A DNA stretch of 53,095 nucleotides from Oscillospiraceae bacterium (GCA_017829005.1 JAGAJF010000151.1:1-53095), one strand, 5' to 3'. Shown: positions 34,102 through 42,414, numbered from the stretch's first letter. Numbers and translations: made by a program. The notes: generated by a model from the letters alone, not told the origin.

Positions 34102-35388
34102 TTAATATTCGTCATCGTCCCATAGGGATTCGTCACGGGAGGCGTATTCCCTGCATATCTTCATTAACGCCCTTATGCTTTCTGCCGCTTCGTCTCTGAA
34201 AAAGCCTGTCATTGCCCTCTGACTCACGCTCTGACTGTACTGAGAACAGAAATTGGCAGCTCTTCGCCTGAAGCTTTCACCGTCTCCGCCGAATGAGACC
34301 ACCGCAAATTCGTTTTCGCCTATTCTGAAAGACTTTTCCCTGCCGAAGGTATCCATCAGGATAAGGGCAAATATACGCAGGTTTTCTCTTATGGTATCGC
34401 TGTCCTTACAGTCGTGGCACAGCTTCGCATACAGCACTCCCACAGGCTTTTTTCTGCCTGCTTCCTCGTATTCCCTGCACAGCTCGTCATAGCAGCTTTT
34501 GTTGCGGATACCCGTCATAATGTCGGAAAAGCCGAAATACTTCATTACGGCTTCACGCTCCGTGCGGTATTTATCCTCGGGGTCCTCCTCATATATGTAG
34601 ATAAGTGCCCATGGCGTTTCGGGGGTGTAGTCGGGACTGCGGACTATTTTCATACATACGGGTCGGTATTCCCCGTTTACTCTGCGGCGGTAGGAAAGCA
34701 CCGCTTCCTCGTCCTCGGCAAGACGGCGGCAGAGGTAGTCGGTATCAATAAAATGCAGGAATTTTTCCCTGTCCTCCTCATGGACATTTCCTGCCGCTGC
34801 AAAGCCTGCAAACCAGTTTACTATCCCGGGAGCCAGACTTTCCTCGGCGCTTATCTCGCTGTCGGTCATATAGACAGGCTCGTAATATCCGTCCGAGAGC
34901 CTTACGTGAACTATCTTACAGTACGCCTTGTCAAGCATTGCTCCGATATCGGAGCGAAGCTTATCCGGATAGGATATGCACATTATTGCCCATGGCTTTT
35001 CACGTGAAAAATTCTTTGAAGCGATCAGCTCCATAGTCACATTCTTGTATTCGTTGAAAACGCGAAATCTGAGACCGTGTAGCATGATATGCTTGCCGCC
35101 TGTACCGCCCGGGAGTCTGCCTGCAAGATAATCCGAGTCCAGATATCTTAGAAAAATACTGCTGTCGTCCTTATGCACAGCCCCTTCTCTTATCGAAATT
35201 TTTGCATATTCAAAAAAGGAGCCCGAAGCCTCAGCCTCTTTATCGCGATGATCGCGGTAGGTCTTTATCAGACGGAACTGTCCTGTGAAAACGTTGAGCT
35301 TTACAACCTTCAGATAATTTTCGAACACTGTGGAAAGTACGGCAGCGTTTTCCTTTCCGCCTGTCGCCCTACTCGGTAAAACGGACAT
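34102..35388 (-). CDS. PAS-like/degenerate GGDEF signalling protein
   Basis: 428-residue soluble protein. Two similar PAS-like segments (about 20-150 and 160-275) share the pattern KIVHVRLSDGYYEPVY / VVKLNVFTGQFRLIK and FLRYLDSDYL / FLHFIDTDYL. The C-terminal 140 residues follow the GGDEF fold (SDIMTGIRNKSCYDEL like DxLTGLxNR), but the active-site loop reads IGENEF, so cyclic-di-GMP synthesis is doubtful. ATG 35388 after GAGGAG is preferred to GTG 35403. Monocistronic, between its own promoter and terminator. Confidence 0.8.
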   Translation of the reverse strand: MSVLPSRATGGKENAAVLSTVFENYLKVVKLNVFTGQFRLIKTYRDHRDKEAEASGSFFEYAKISIREGAVHKDDSSIFLRYLDSDYLAGRLPGGTGGKHIMLHGLRFRVFNEYKNVTMELIASKNFSREKPWAIMCISYPDKLRSDIGAMLDKAYCKIVHVRLSDGYYEPVYMTDSEISAEESLAPGIVNWFAGFAAAGNVHEEDREKFLHFIDTDYLCRRLAEDEEAVLSYRRRVNGEYRPVCMKIVRSPDYTPETPWALIYIYEEDPEDKYRTEREAVMKYFGFSDIMTGIRNKSCYDELCREYEEAGRKKPVGVLYAKLCHDCKDSDTIRENLRIFALILMDTFGREKSFRIGENEFAVVSFGGDGESFRRRAANFCSQYSQSVSQRAMTGFFRDEAAESIRALMKICREYASRDESLWDDDEY

Positions 35389-35435
35389 AAGTATTCTCCT
35401 CACTCAAATTCATAAATTGTTAGTATCTGAAATAT

Positions 35436-35464
35436 ATTATACTCACTTGTTCATATTTTGTCAA
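35436..35464 (-). promoter_or_regulatory. promoter of the GGDEF-like gene
   Basis: Minus strand: TTGACA (35459-35464), 17-base spacer, TATAAT (35436-35441). Confidence 0.9.
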
Positions 35465-35605
35465 ATTACAATTTGTTATAAAATGTCAACAAGTGCAGTT
35501 CTTTTTTTGATACATTTTCATTTTGGGAAGGTTATTTTGTAAAGCTTTGACAGCTTTGATAAATCAAAATATATGTGCATTTTTACTGAATTTAAATAAT
35601 ATGTA

Positions 35606-35634
35606 TTTACAAACTTGTTTCTTTATGTTATAAT
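35606..35634 (+). promoter_or_regulatory. promoter of tRNA-Pro
   Basis: TTTACA (35606-35611), 17-base spacer, TATAAT (35629-35634), 9 bases before the tRNA. The gap 35465-35605 is AT-rich with nothing else seen. Confidence 0.85.
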
Positions 35635-35643
35635 AGAATTTAT

Positions 35644-35720
35644 CGAGGTGTGGCTCAGTTTGGTAGAGCGCTTCGTTCGGGACGAAGAGGCCGCGTGTTC
35701 AAGTCACGTCACCTCGACCA
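35644..35720 (+). tRNA. tRNA-Pro (anticodon CGG)
   Basis: Acceptor CGAGGTG/CACCTCG, D arm GGCTCAGTTTGGTAGAGC, anticodon stem CTTCG/CGAAG with loop TTCGGGA giving CGG, T loop TTCAAGT and encoded CCA. A tyrosine recombinase lies directly downstream, so its 3' end is the likely attachment site. Confidence 0.95.
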
Positions 35721-35736
35721 TAAAAAACGACGCAGC

Positions 35737-35775
35737 AAAAGGGTTTGCGGGGTTTTATGCTCCGCAGACCCTTTT
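35737..35775 (+). terminator. terminator of tRNA-Pro
   Basis: AAAAGGGTTTGCGG (35737-35750) pairs with CCGCAGACCCTTTT (35762-35775), one T-G pair. Confidence 0.85.
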
Positions 35776-35837
35776 GTGATATATGGGCTTTGCCGACTAT
35801 TTGCCGACTACTGAAATTATTTTGGTTTTCTGAAAAG

Positions 35838-35897
35838 AAAAAACAGGCAGTTATTTTCTAACTTTTTGAGTCAGAAAAAATAGCTGTCTGTTTTTTT
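35838..35897 (-). terminator. terminator of the integrase gene
   Basis: Long imperfect inverted repeat, AAACAGGCAGTTATTTTCT against AGAAAAAATAGCTGTCTGTTT, with a T tract on the minus strand. Confidence 0.75.
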
Positions 35898-35928
35898 ACA
35901 TTATCATTTGTAAAAGTATTGTGAATAG

Positions 35929-37182
35929 TCAACCTACACTCTTGGAAGCTTTTTTACTGTTTTCGGTTTCATTTTTGTTTTTATGCTTACTGAGAAATGT
36001 ATCAAGAACGGTAGCAGCATTGGTGTCAATATCCTGAATGTAATGCAGATATCTCTGAGTTGTTTTGATATCAGAATGTCCGAGACGTTCCTGAACGTGT
36101 TTGATGTTTATTCCACCGTACAATAATAACGTTGCATTACTGTGACGGAGAGAATGAAAAACATGATGCTGGATGGAATATTTCTTCAAAAACTTCTTAA
36201 ACTGTTTGGATGGAGTGTCAGGATGCATTATCTTTCCATTATACTGTGTAAACAACCAGTCTTCATCGCCTCCCAGCCACTTATCCCCCAATCTCGCAGC
36301 TTCTTTTTCTTTTTCAGCCTTCAGCATTGCAAGAAGTTCAAAAAATTCGGGATTAAGTTTGATGATTCTATGTTCATAATCCTTGGGTGGTTTGGTTTTT
36401 GTGGGTTCACCGGTTAATTTATACGCAGATCGCATTATAGTGACATTCAATGTTTCTTCATTAAAATCAGAAAACTTTAATCCAACGATCTCACCTTCTC
36501 TGCAGCCGCTATGAAGTGCAAACTGTATCATAGTCTGGAACTGAATGCTCTCCTGTTCAAGACATTCAAGAATATGATTGGCTTCGTTGATTGTAACAAT
36601 GTCAATATTCTTCTTTACTGCCTTCGGCATGGTCAGATTGGCTTTATCAGCTGGTGTTTCAGCAATATATTTAAGCTTTACTGCATATTTGAGAACCGAC
36701 TTGAGCACATCAAGATACCTGTCTACCGACGAAACGGATAATTTCTTTGTGGTGATAACCTCTTTTCCCTTAACCTTCTTTACTATTTTCTTTTCAATTA
36801 ACAATTCATTGATGAAATTCTGTACATTGTCCGGTTGAATATCTTTAAGCTTCATATGTCCCAGACTTGGTATAATATAATTTTTTATTGTGGCTGAATA
36901 CATGGCATAGCAATCGGGCGAAAGAAACTCTTTGTGAGCCGGAAGATAAACATCGTTGCAGAATGAATCCAGCTTAATCGAAGAATTCATAGCGATTTTT
37001 CCACCTTTTAATATGGTTTCAAATCTTATTATTTCAGCATCAATAGACTTCTGTCTTTTCTTTTCAGATAATCCGGGGGGAGGAGTATAAGTTTCGGTTT
37101 TTCTGATTTTTTTGCCGTTGCTGTCATAGCCTAAACAAACGGTTATTTCTACCGAGTCGCCTCTATTCCTTGTTGATGCCAT
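35929..37182 (-). CDS. tyrosine recombinase (integrase) of the tRNA-Pro element
   Basis: 417 residues. N-terminal arm-type DNA-binding region (about 10-60), SAM-like core-binding domain (about 75-180), and catalytic domain with Arg228 (GCREGE), His343 and Arg346 (HSLRH), His369 (LGHS) and the nucleophile Tyr378 (TTQRYLHY). It integrates and, with an accessory protein, excises an element at the adjacent tRNA-Pro. GGAGGAG precedes ATG 37182. The gene overlaps the upstream one by 20 bases. Confidence 0.95.
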   Translation of the reverse strand: MASTRNRGDSVEITVCLGYDSNGKKIRKTETYTPPPGLSEKKRQKSIDAEIIRFETILKGGKIAMNSSIKLDSFCNDVYLPAHKEFLSPDCYAMYSATIKNYIIPSLGHMKLKDIQPDNVQNFINELLIEKKIVKKVKGKEVITTKKLSVSSVDRYLDVLKSVLKYAVKLKYIAETPADKANLTMPKAVKKNIDIVTINEANHILECLEQESIQFQTMIQFALHSGCREGEIVGLKFSDFNEETLNVTIMRSAYKLTGEPTKTKPPKDYEHRIIKLNPEFFELLAMLKAEKEKEAARLGDKWLGGDEDWLFTQYNGKIMHPDTPSKQFKKFLKKYSIQHHVFHSLRHSNATLLLYGGINIKHVQERLGHSDIKTTQRYLHYIQDIDTNAATVLDTFLSKHKNKNETENSKKASKSVG

Positions 37183-38182
37183 TTTTTATCTCCTCCAATA
37201 ATTCATAATTTTTTTGATTAATCTCCTCTAGCGAATATTCTAACCTTTCATCCCAAGCAGGCTTTTCAATTCTTCCCGCAGAAACAAGTTCTTTTATCTC
37301 TTTTAATTCTTTTTTTCGTGTATCAACAAGACTCATGAATTCGTCCAACGAATCATTATATCCTGATAATTTTGTACGCAAGTATTGAATTCGATCACTG
37401 AATCTTTTGTATTCGTCAGAAAGCTCATCTTTTAGGAGTTTATTGTAACTTGCTTTATATTCGCCGTTTACCCTACAAGAATCACAACAATATTTTCTAT
37501 TGTTATCTTTTGTTAAAATATAATGACGACCACAAGATTCACATTTCTTAATGATATATTTCCCCTGAGCAAGCCTGGTCCCTAAAATCATATGTAATGG
37601 TATTAACGATTCGGATAAAACAAAATAACAGCTTCCATTATTTGTAATTATATCAAGTTTATCAGCGCAGAGATGATTTTTTACTATCATGTCACAATTA
37701 TCAACTTGAAAAATTATTTTGGGCTTCGTTCTGTCTAAAAGAGTGTTCAAAGAGTCACACATTCTAGTAATATTCTTTTTTTGATGAGATAAAGCAAAAA
37801 TATATGGCACATAAAACCGATAGTATTTTTTGTAGATTTTGTGTTTTTCATCAGTTGCTACTTCCAGAATCTCAATAGTTTTTTTAATAGTATATTCAAT
37901 TAACGGGTTTTTTACTGGCAACTGACAAATTATGTCATTAAGCTTTTGGATAATCAAGTTAACCTCAACATCCGAACTTAATTTCAAAAATCGTTTTGGA
38001 ATACTATCAATAATTTGCATTAATTGATCTATTTCTATGGTCAAGTCTTCGAACATTAAAAGCATTTCATTATATGAATAATGTGAAAATACTGCATCTC
38101 TAAATGCTTCAGATATCTCATTCCCATTAGAAATAGCAATACCAATTGAAGAACCAAAATCTTGAAAAAATAAATAATTCAT
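37163..38182 (-). CDS. DUF6076-like zinc-finger protein of the mobile element
   Basis: 339-residue protein, helical throughout, with a central zinc ribbon/knuckle (CESCGRHYIL and YCCDSCR, four or five cysteines) and a coiled-coil C-terminus. It resembles DUF6076-type proteins that lie beside integrases in clostridial elements; the function of those is not known. ATG 38182 follows AAGGAGG at 7 bases and is preferred to 38206. Transcribed leftward from the operator region at 38283-38359 together with the integrase. Confidence 0.75.
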   Translation of the reverse strand: MNYLFFQDFGSSIGIAISNGNEISEAFRDAVFSHYSYNEMLLMFEDLTIEIDQLMQIIDSIPKRFLKLSSDVEVNLIIQKLNDIICQLPVKNPLIEYTIKKTIEILEVATDEKHKIYKKYYRFYVPYIFALSHQKKNITRMCDSLNTLLDRTKPKIIFQVDNCDMIVKNHLCADKLDIITNNGSCYFVLSESLIPLHMILGTRLAQGKYIIKKCESCGRHYILTKDNNRKYCCDSCRVNGEYKASYNKLLKDELSDEYKRFSDRIQYLRTKLSGYNDSLDEFMSLVDTRKKELKEIKELVSAGRIEKPAWDERLEYSLEEINQKNYELLEEIKNGINKE

Positions 38183-38282
38183 AACAACCTCCTTATAATA
38201 TAGCAAGTCTAACTTTACTGTAAAATATGATTATTTGGATAAAATCGACATAATATGATTTTTCGTATAGTTTTTAGATAAA

Positions 38283-38342
38283 TTGCTATAGTAAATTTTA
38301 AGTTACTATATTTATTATACTACATTACTATAGCAAAATCAA
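38283..38342 (-). promoter_or_regulatory. leftward promoter with TTGCTATAGTAA operator
   Basis: Perfect 12-bp inverted repeat TTGCTATAGTAA (38283-38294) and TTACTATAGCAA (38325-38336), plus a third TTACTATA at 38303-38310. The leftward promoter TTGATT (38337-38342) / TATAAT (38314-38319), 17-base spacer, lies within it. Confidence 0.75.
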
Positions 38343-38353
38343 GCATCAGATGA

Positions 38354-38359
38354 TATAAT
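38354..38359 (+). promoter_or_regulatory. rightward -10 element
   Basis: TATAAT preceded by TGA at the normal distance from the operator edge (38325-38336), which overlaps the -35 position; no consensus -35 is present. Would drive the HTH/primase genes. Confidence 0.55.
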
Positions 38360-38424
38360 TTTTATTGAAAGGAGTTGGTAAGAATTAATAAAAAGCAACC
38401 AAATATGAAAGGAGGTGAACGATT

Positions 38425-38619
38425 ATGAAAATAAAACTCAGAACAGTAGCAGAGATGGTCGCAGAGATTAAGCAGTCGGATCCTGAGTCCCCTATCAGTG
38501 AATGCTATCTCAGGAGGTTACTGAAGCAGAAGGAAATTAAAATGTATACTTCCGGAAGACGAATTTTTGTCAATGCATCCGAAGTGTATTCATATTTCGG
38601 CGAGGAGGTAGAAAGGTGA
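38425..38619 (+). CDS. small HTH/excisionase-like protein
   Basis: 64 residues with a winged or MerR-like helix-turn-helix (ECYLRRLLKQKEIKMYTSGRRIFVN), typical of Xis-type and regulatory proteins of mobile elements. The ribosome binding site AAAGGAGGTGA is near perfect. It ends by a GTGA overlap with the primase gene. It may bind the operator upstream or assist excision; neither is shown. Confidence 0.75.
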   Translation: MKIKLRTVAEMVAEIKQSDPESPISECYLRRLLKQKEIKMYTSGRRIFVNASEVYSYFGEEVER

Positions 38620-39965
38620 GTCAGGACTATTTATTCGAAGATAAAAACGGGAATGTCAGAATAAATCGCGCTGTTCTTGCACAGGAAATAATCAGGACTC
38701 ACCATATTCTCGGATTTCGCTCCTCGGAACGCAGCGGATTGAGTATTTACACGTATGGAAATGGTGTCTATATTTTGACAGACGCTACAGCAATTAAAGG
38801 GATGATCCAGGATGCAGTTAAGGACTCAGCACCTCAGTTGCTGACCATAGGGTTGCTGAAAGAGGTACTCGAGTTCATCAAGATCAATATGGAAATAAAA
38901 AATCTTGAACTAATGGATTCAGATGAGGATATTATCAATTTCCGGAATGGATTATATCACATTAGCAGCGGATGTCTGACTCCTCATACTCCCAATGTTC
39001 TCTCCTCCATACAGATCCCATGCAACTATAATGGTAGCGCATCGCCACCAGAGACATTTAACTCTTATCTTACTACTCTCTCTTCAAGAAACGCTGATAC
39101 TCAGCGGGTTATCCGTCAATTTTTGGCAGCCTCTATATCCAATATTTATGGGTACCGGTTCAAAAAGGCTTTATTTTTGATTGGCCCTGGTAATACTGGA
39201 AAATCACAAATTCGGCAGTTGGCAAACTACTTAATTGGCGAACGAAACTGCTCATCTCAGGACATATTCCAGATGGAATCACGGTTCGGACCAGCTGGCT
39301 TGTATGGAAAGCGGCTTGCAGGAAGCGCTGACATGTCATATTCATCCATAAGGGCGCTTGATATATTTAAAAAACTCACCGGTGGAGATAGCATCTTTGC
39401 CGAATATAAAGGTATCAACGGCTTCGATTTCATTTACAGAGGACTGATTTGGTCTTGCGGAAATGCAATGCCTGAGTTCGGCGGTGATCATGGCGAATGG
39501 GTTTATAATCGCATGATCATCATCGAATGTAACAATGTTATTCCTGCCGATAAGCAGGACAAGCGGCTGCTGGAAAAACTCAAGACTGAAAGCGAAGGGA
39601 TTGTGGCTCAGTGCATGGCAGAACTGCGAGGACTAACTGCTCATTATTCCTTTCATCTAACTTCCGAAATGAATAGGAAACTCGAGGAATATCGAGGCTG
39701 CAACGATCCAGTTGTTGATTTTTTTCAGAGATGCTGTGAAATGCGATCTGCGCTTTCTACAAAATTCAGCGGTAATACTTCAAAAGAAATATATGATTTT
39801 TTCCTTATTTGGTGCGAGGAAAATTATTCCGGTGCTAAGATCAAAAAATCCGATTTTCGCTCAAGAATAGCTGGTTATCTGAAAATGAGGAGGGATGATA
39901 TTATAAAAAAGGAATGTGACAATACATATTTCATATTTGACCTTCGAAAAGATCTCGATATTTGA
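38616..39965 (+). CDS. phage/plasmid primase-helicase (P4/D5 type)
   Basis: 449 residues from a GTG start overlapping the HTH gene. The D5-like N-terminal region precedes a superfamily 3 helicase: Walker A GPGNTGKSQI (about residues 191-200), then GKRLAGSADMSYSS and a C motif SCGNAMPEF. The C-terminus holds a winged-helix-like segment (DFFQRCCEM). It would open and unwind the element's origin during autonomous replication. Followed at 39972 by a 16-bp inverted repeat. Confidence 0.88.
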   Translation: MSQDYLFEDKNGNVRINRAVLAQEIIRTHHILGFRSSERSGLSIYTYGNGVYILTDATAIKGMIQDAVKDSAPQLLTIGLLKEVLEFIKINMEIKNLELMDSDEDIINFRNGLYHISSGCLTPHTPNVLSSIQIPCNYNGSASPPETFNSYLTTLSSRNADTQRVIRQFLAASISNIYGYRFKKALFLIGPGNTGKSQIRQLANYLIGERNCSSQDIFQMESRFGPAGLYGKRLAGSADMSYSSIRALDIFKKLTGGDSIFAEYKGINGFDFIYRGLIWSCGNAMPEFGGDHGEWVYNRMIIIECNNVIPADKQDKRLLEKLKTESEGIVAQCMAELRGLTAHYSFHLTSEMNRKLEEYRGCNDPVVDFFQRCCEMRSALSTKFSGNTSKEIYDFFLIWCEENYSGAKIKKSDFRSRIAGYLKMRRDDIIKKECDNTYFIFDLRKDLDI

Positions 39966-39971
39966 TGGAAA

Positions 39972-40027
39972 AATGGAAAAAATGCATTTAATTTTTTGAG
40001 CAAAATAAAATATGCATTTTTTCCATT
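39972..40027. repeat. 16-bp perfect inverted repeat between primase and mob genes
   Basis: AATGGAAAAAATGCAT (39972-39987) and its exact complement at 40012-40027, with a 24-base AT-rich loop and no T tract after it, so not a normal terminator. Candidate origin of replication or transfer. Confidence 0.7.
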
Positions 40028-40126
40028 CCTTTCAAATGATTTCGTTGTATATGCTGCTTTATGGGCGTATATCATAATGTAAAAAATGCAAATTTGGGCA
40101 AAATTGTGAAAAAAAGGAGGATGAGC

Positions 40127-40720
40127 TTGAAAAAAACAATCTCTCATGTTCAAGGCAAAGGCTGCATATCTCATAACAACAGGGCTTTCATACCTAAGAA
40201 CGTTGATCCTTTAAGAACAAAGGAAAATATTACATATGTCAGCATGGAAATTGGCTCTGCGTATGATTTTCTTTTCAGCAAACCTGTGGAAGAGTATAAT
40301 TCCAAGCAAAAGCGCTCCGACAGGAAAATCAATGTTAGCTACTTTGAACATTTATTCAATCGAACTCCATGTAATACAGTGATAGAGTCTGCAAACGGAC
40401 AGAAAAGCTTCTATGAAGATGTTGTTCAGATTGGAACTAAAGACGATACCGGAATAGGTTCGTCAGATGCGGAAACAGCCAAATTATGCCTTGATGAGTA
40501 TATGAAAGGCTTTCAGCAACGAAATCCGTATTTTTATGTTTTCAATTCGGTTCTGCATATGGATGAAGCTACTCCCCATCTGCATATCGACTATATTCCC
40601 TTCGGACACTATTCAAGAGGTATTTCGGTGCAGAATGGCATTGCGCAGGCACTTGCAGAAATGGGCTTCGGTACTACCAGGGTTTGCCTTATATTGCTGA
40701 AGGAACACATTTACGCCTAA
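40127..40720 (+). CDS. truncated Mob/Pre-type relaxase
   Basis: 197 residues starting with TTG 40127, 6 bases after AGGAGG. The N-terminus KKTISHVQGKGCISHNNR and the metal-binding HLHIDYIP motif (about residue 160) match the Mob/Pre family of plasmid relaxases. Full proteins are roughly 400-500 residues; here the match stops near GISVQNGIAQALAEMGFG and the frame then ends in about 15 unrelated residues. Probably a 3'-deleted remnant; the metal site alone may be kept but the full nicking domain is doubtful. Confidence 0.75.
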   Translation: MKKTISHVQGKGCISHNNRAFIPKNVDPLRTKENITYVSMEIGSAYDFLFSKPVEEYNSKQKRSDRKINVSYFEHLFNRTPCNTVIESANGQKSFYEDVVQIGTKDDTGIGSSDAETAKLCLDEYMKGFQQRNPYFYVFNSVLHMDEATPHLHIDYIPFGHYSRGISVQNGIAQALAEMGFGTTRVCLILLKEHIYA

Positions 40721-41005
40721 AATATACTATATATAAAAGATATTGCCGCCTTGAATCAATTGAGATCATTGAGTAATGGCCAATCATAGCGACTTATCCT
40801 TGGCATAAACCAAAAGCCCTCCACCGAATACTGATCGGCGGAGGACTATTTTATCAACACATAATAATGATATTTCTCTGAAAACGAGCATTTTTGGAAA
40901 TTCTGGGTGAAATGGAATCATATGTCTCAATTTTTTACACGAAAAAATCGTCATTTGAAAATATAAATCAAATAAAATCAAACATATTTTTGTTGTGAGA
41001 AAGCC
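40721..41005. other. intergenic region downstream of the truncated relaxase
   Basis: AT-rich; an imperfect hairpin CCTCCACCGA/TCGGCGGAGG near 40817-40846 is the only structure seen. No gene with a ribosome binding site on either strand. Confidence 0.5.
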
Positions 41006-41034
41006 TTGACATATTTCAATAATAATGGTATAAT
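41006..41034 (+). promoter_or_regulatory. promoter of the RelB/PIN toxin-antitoxin pair
   Basis: TTGACA (41006-41011), 17-base spacer, TGG-TATAAT (41029-41034). Confidence 0.9.
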
Positions 41035-41039
41035 ATAGT

Positions 41040-41084
41040 CATACAAAAACATACAAATGAATGTATTTGTATAATATTTGTATG
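41040..41084 (+). promoter_or_regulatory. likely antitoxin operator
   Basis: Nested inverted repeats centred near 41062: ATACAAAT (41051-41058)/ATTTGTAT (41065-41072) and CATACAAA (41040-41047)/TTTGTATG (41077-41084). Position just downstream of the -10 suits autorepression by the antitoxin. Confidence 0.75.
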
Positions 41085-41105
41085 ACAAGATCAGGAGGTG
41101 GCTAT

Positions 41106-41411
41106 ATGTCAGAACAGACATTAGTACAGTTTAGAGTTGATAACGAATTAAAGCGTGATGTTACGGAAATTTATGAAGCGATGGGACTTGATCTTCCTAC
41201 TGCGCTCAGAATGTTTATGGCTCGCAGCAAAATGGTGAGAGGTATTCCTTTTGATACCACATTACCGGATAACATTCCTACTCGCACAGATGCTTTGAAA
41301 GCTTTTAATGATATGAGAAATTGCTGTTCACAGCTTCCGGAAATGACTCTTGACGAAATCAACGCTGAGATCTCGGCTGCAAGAGTTGAGAGAAAGGCGT
41401 GCTCAGAATGA
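41106..41411 (+). CDS. RelB/DinJ-family antitoxin
   Basis: 101 residues. The N-terminal ribbon-helix-helix (TLVQFRVDNELKRDVTEIYEAMGLDLPTALRMFM) is typical of RelB/DinJ proteins; the acidic C-terminus (DEINAEISAARVERKACSE) would wrap the toxin. ATG 41106 follows CAGGAGGTGG. It overlaps the PIN toxin start by 4 bases. DinJ-type antitoxins normally pair with RelE-like toxins, so pairing with a PIN toxin is less usual. Confidence 0.85.
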   Translation: MSEQTLVQFRVDNELKRDVTEIYEAMGLDLPTALRMFMARSKMVRGIPFDTTLPDNIPTRTDALKAFNDMRNCCSQLPEMTLDEINAEISAARVERKACSE

Positions 41412-41827
41412 AGTGTTGTGCAGTAATTGACACAAATGTTGTTATTTCAGCTATCCTTACCAAAAGAGAGGATTCAGCTACCGTCAAAGTAATCAATGCT
41501 GTTCTTAGCGGAATGATCACTCCATTGTATCATAAAGATATCCTTGCTGAATATGAGGAAGTTATGCACAGACCAAAATTCCATTTACCCGAAGAAAAAA
41601 TTCAAATTATTATAAATTCTATTAAGGAATATGGTATTGAGGTCTTCCCTACCCCAACCGGAGAGATACTTATTGATATGGATGATTTGATTTTTTATGA
41701 AGTAGCTATGGAAAAGCGTGACAGCGGAGCATATTTGGTTACCGGAAATCAAAAGCACTATCCAATCAGAGATTTTATAGTAACACCTTCGGAGATGATG
41801 GAAATACTTGGAAACATGAAGCTTTAG
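41408..41827 (+). CDS. PIN-domain toxin
   Basis: 139 residues of the PIN-family putative toxin group. Acidic residues that would bind Mg are Asp8 (VIDTNVVISAIL), the glutamate in EYEEVMHRPKF, and the aspartates in DMDDLIFYE and RDSGAYLVTGNQKHYP. Such proteins cut RNA when free of antitoxin. ATG 41408 is chosen over GTG 41399, which sits on the AGAAAGG site. Second gene of the operon, overlapping the antitoxin. Confidence 0.85.
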   Translation: MKCCAVIDTNVVISAILTKREDSATVKVINAVLSGMITPLYHKDILAEYEEVMHRPKFHLPEEKIQIIINSIKEYGIEVFPTPTGEILIDMDDLIFYEVAMEKRDSGAYLVTGNQKHYPIRDFIVTPSEMMEILGNMKL

Positions 41828-41921
41828 AACAAATATTATCAATTATTAATCCTTTGATTGATGCTCAAAAGCTGAGAAACCAACATATTATTCCTAAAAT
41901 ACTTTTTAATCAGTTATTATG

Positions 41922-41976
41922 AATACAAATAAACTTCTCATATTCACATGTATGTGGGGAGTTTATTTGTATTTTT
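41922..41976 (+). terminator. terminator of the toxin-antitoxin operon
   Basis: Perfect 14-bp stem AATACAAATAAACT (41922-41935) with AGTTTATTTGTATT (41960-41973), followed by TTTT. Confidence 0.85.
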
Positions 41977-41984
41977 GGTTCTGC

Positions 41985-42380
41985 AAAAAAATTTAAAAGG
42001 GAGAAGCTTTGCCGCAGCGAAAGTCATCTCCCTTTAGTGATTGATTTTTCCGTTGTCCGCCAACTTTCCGTCCCACAAGTACGGCATTAGTATCTTGTCA
42101 CCTTGCGGATCCTCGCATACAAGCCTGCCAGCTGCGTTCACGCTGTTCGCAGCGAGCGTCGGATTTTTATCGTGTCAACCTCACGTTTTAAAGCATATTT
42201 TCTTTTCAGCATTTCTGCCTATTCAGGATTTGGCTCATATGCAAACCATACGATAAGCTCCATCTTGCCGTTGCCTGACCAGCCTCAAGACTTCATCACT
42301 TAGTAAACTGCTACGACTGTTAAGTTTCGTCAGCTTACCCGGCAGCTCCTGCTGCCTGCTCAACACTATTCGTGCTGCTG
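41985..42380 (-). ncRNA. structured RNA unit A
   Basis: Leftward transcript of about 390 bases from promoter 42386-42414 to the terminator hairpin AAAGGGAGA/TCTCCCTTT (41996-42004 with 42027-42035) and its T tract. The first 150 bases match unit B (43428-43640) and share hairpins: CAGCAC/GTGTTG (42372-42377 with 42361-42366), GGCAGC/GCTGCC (42351-42356 with 42341-42346), GTAA..CTG/CAG..TTAC (42338-42331 with 42310-42303) and TCTTG/CAAGA (42290-42286 with 42267-42263). A possible 35-codon ORF (42141 to 42034, GTG start, no ribosome binding site) and further hairpins lie in the 3' half. Family not recognised. Confidence 0.65.
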
Positions 42381-42385
42381 TTATT

Positions 42386-42414
42386 ATTATAAACCCCAAA
42401 ATCATAAATGTCAA
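42386..42414 (-). promoter_or_regulatory. promoter of RNA unit A
   Basis: Minus strand: TTGACA (42409-42414), 17-base spacer, TATAAT (42386-42391). Confidence 0.9.

Noticed and set aside
38378-38427. Leader peptide before the HTH gene
   Set aside because: A short frame after GAAAGGAG overlaps the HTH start, but needs a TTG abutting the site or an ATT start; not supportable.
42034-42141. 35-codon GTG ORF in the 3' half of RNA unit A
   Set aside because: Reasonable amino acid composition but no ribosome binding site and no counterpart in unit B; kept only as a note in the RNA entry.
42240-42300. In-frame TGA in RNA unit A read as selenocysteine
   Set aside because: No SECIS-like context or selenoprotein homology; the frame is not conserved in unit B.
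42041-42303. Short plus-strand ORFs over RNA unit A
   Set aside because: They run antisense to a unit with a clear leftward promoter and terminator and have no ribosome binding site.
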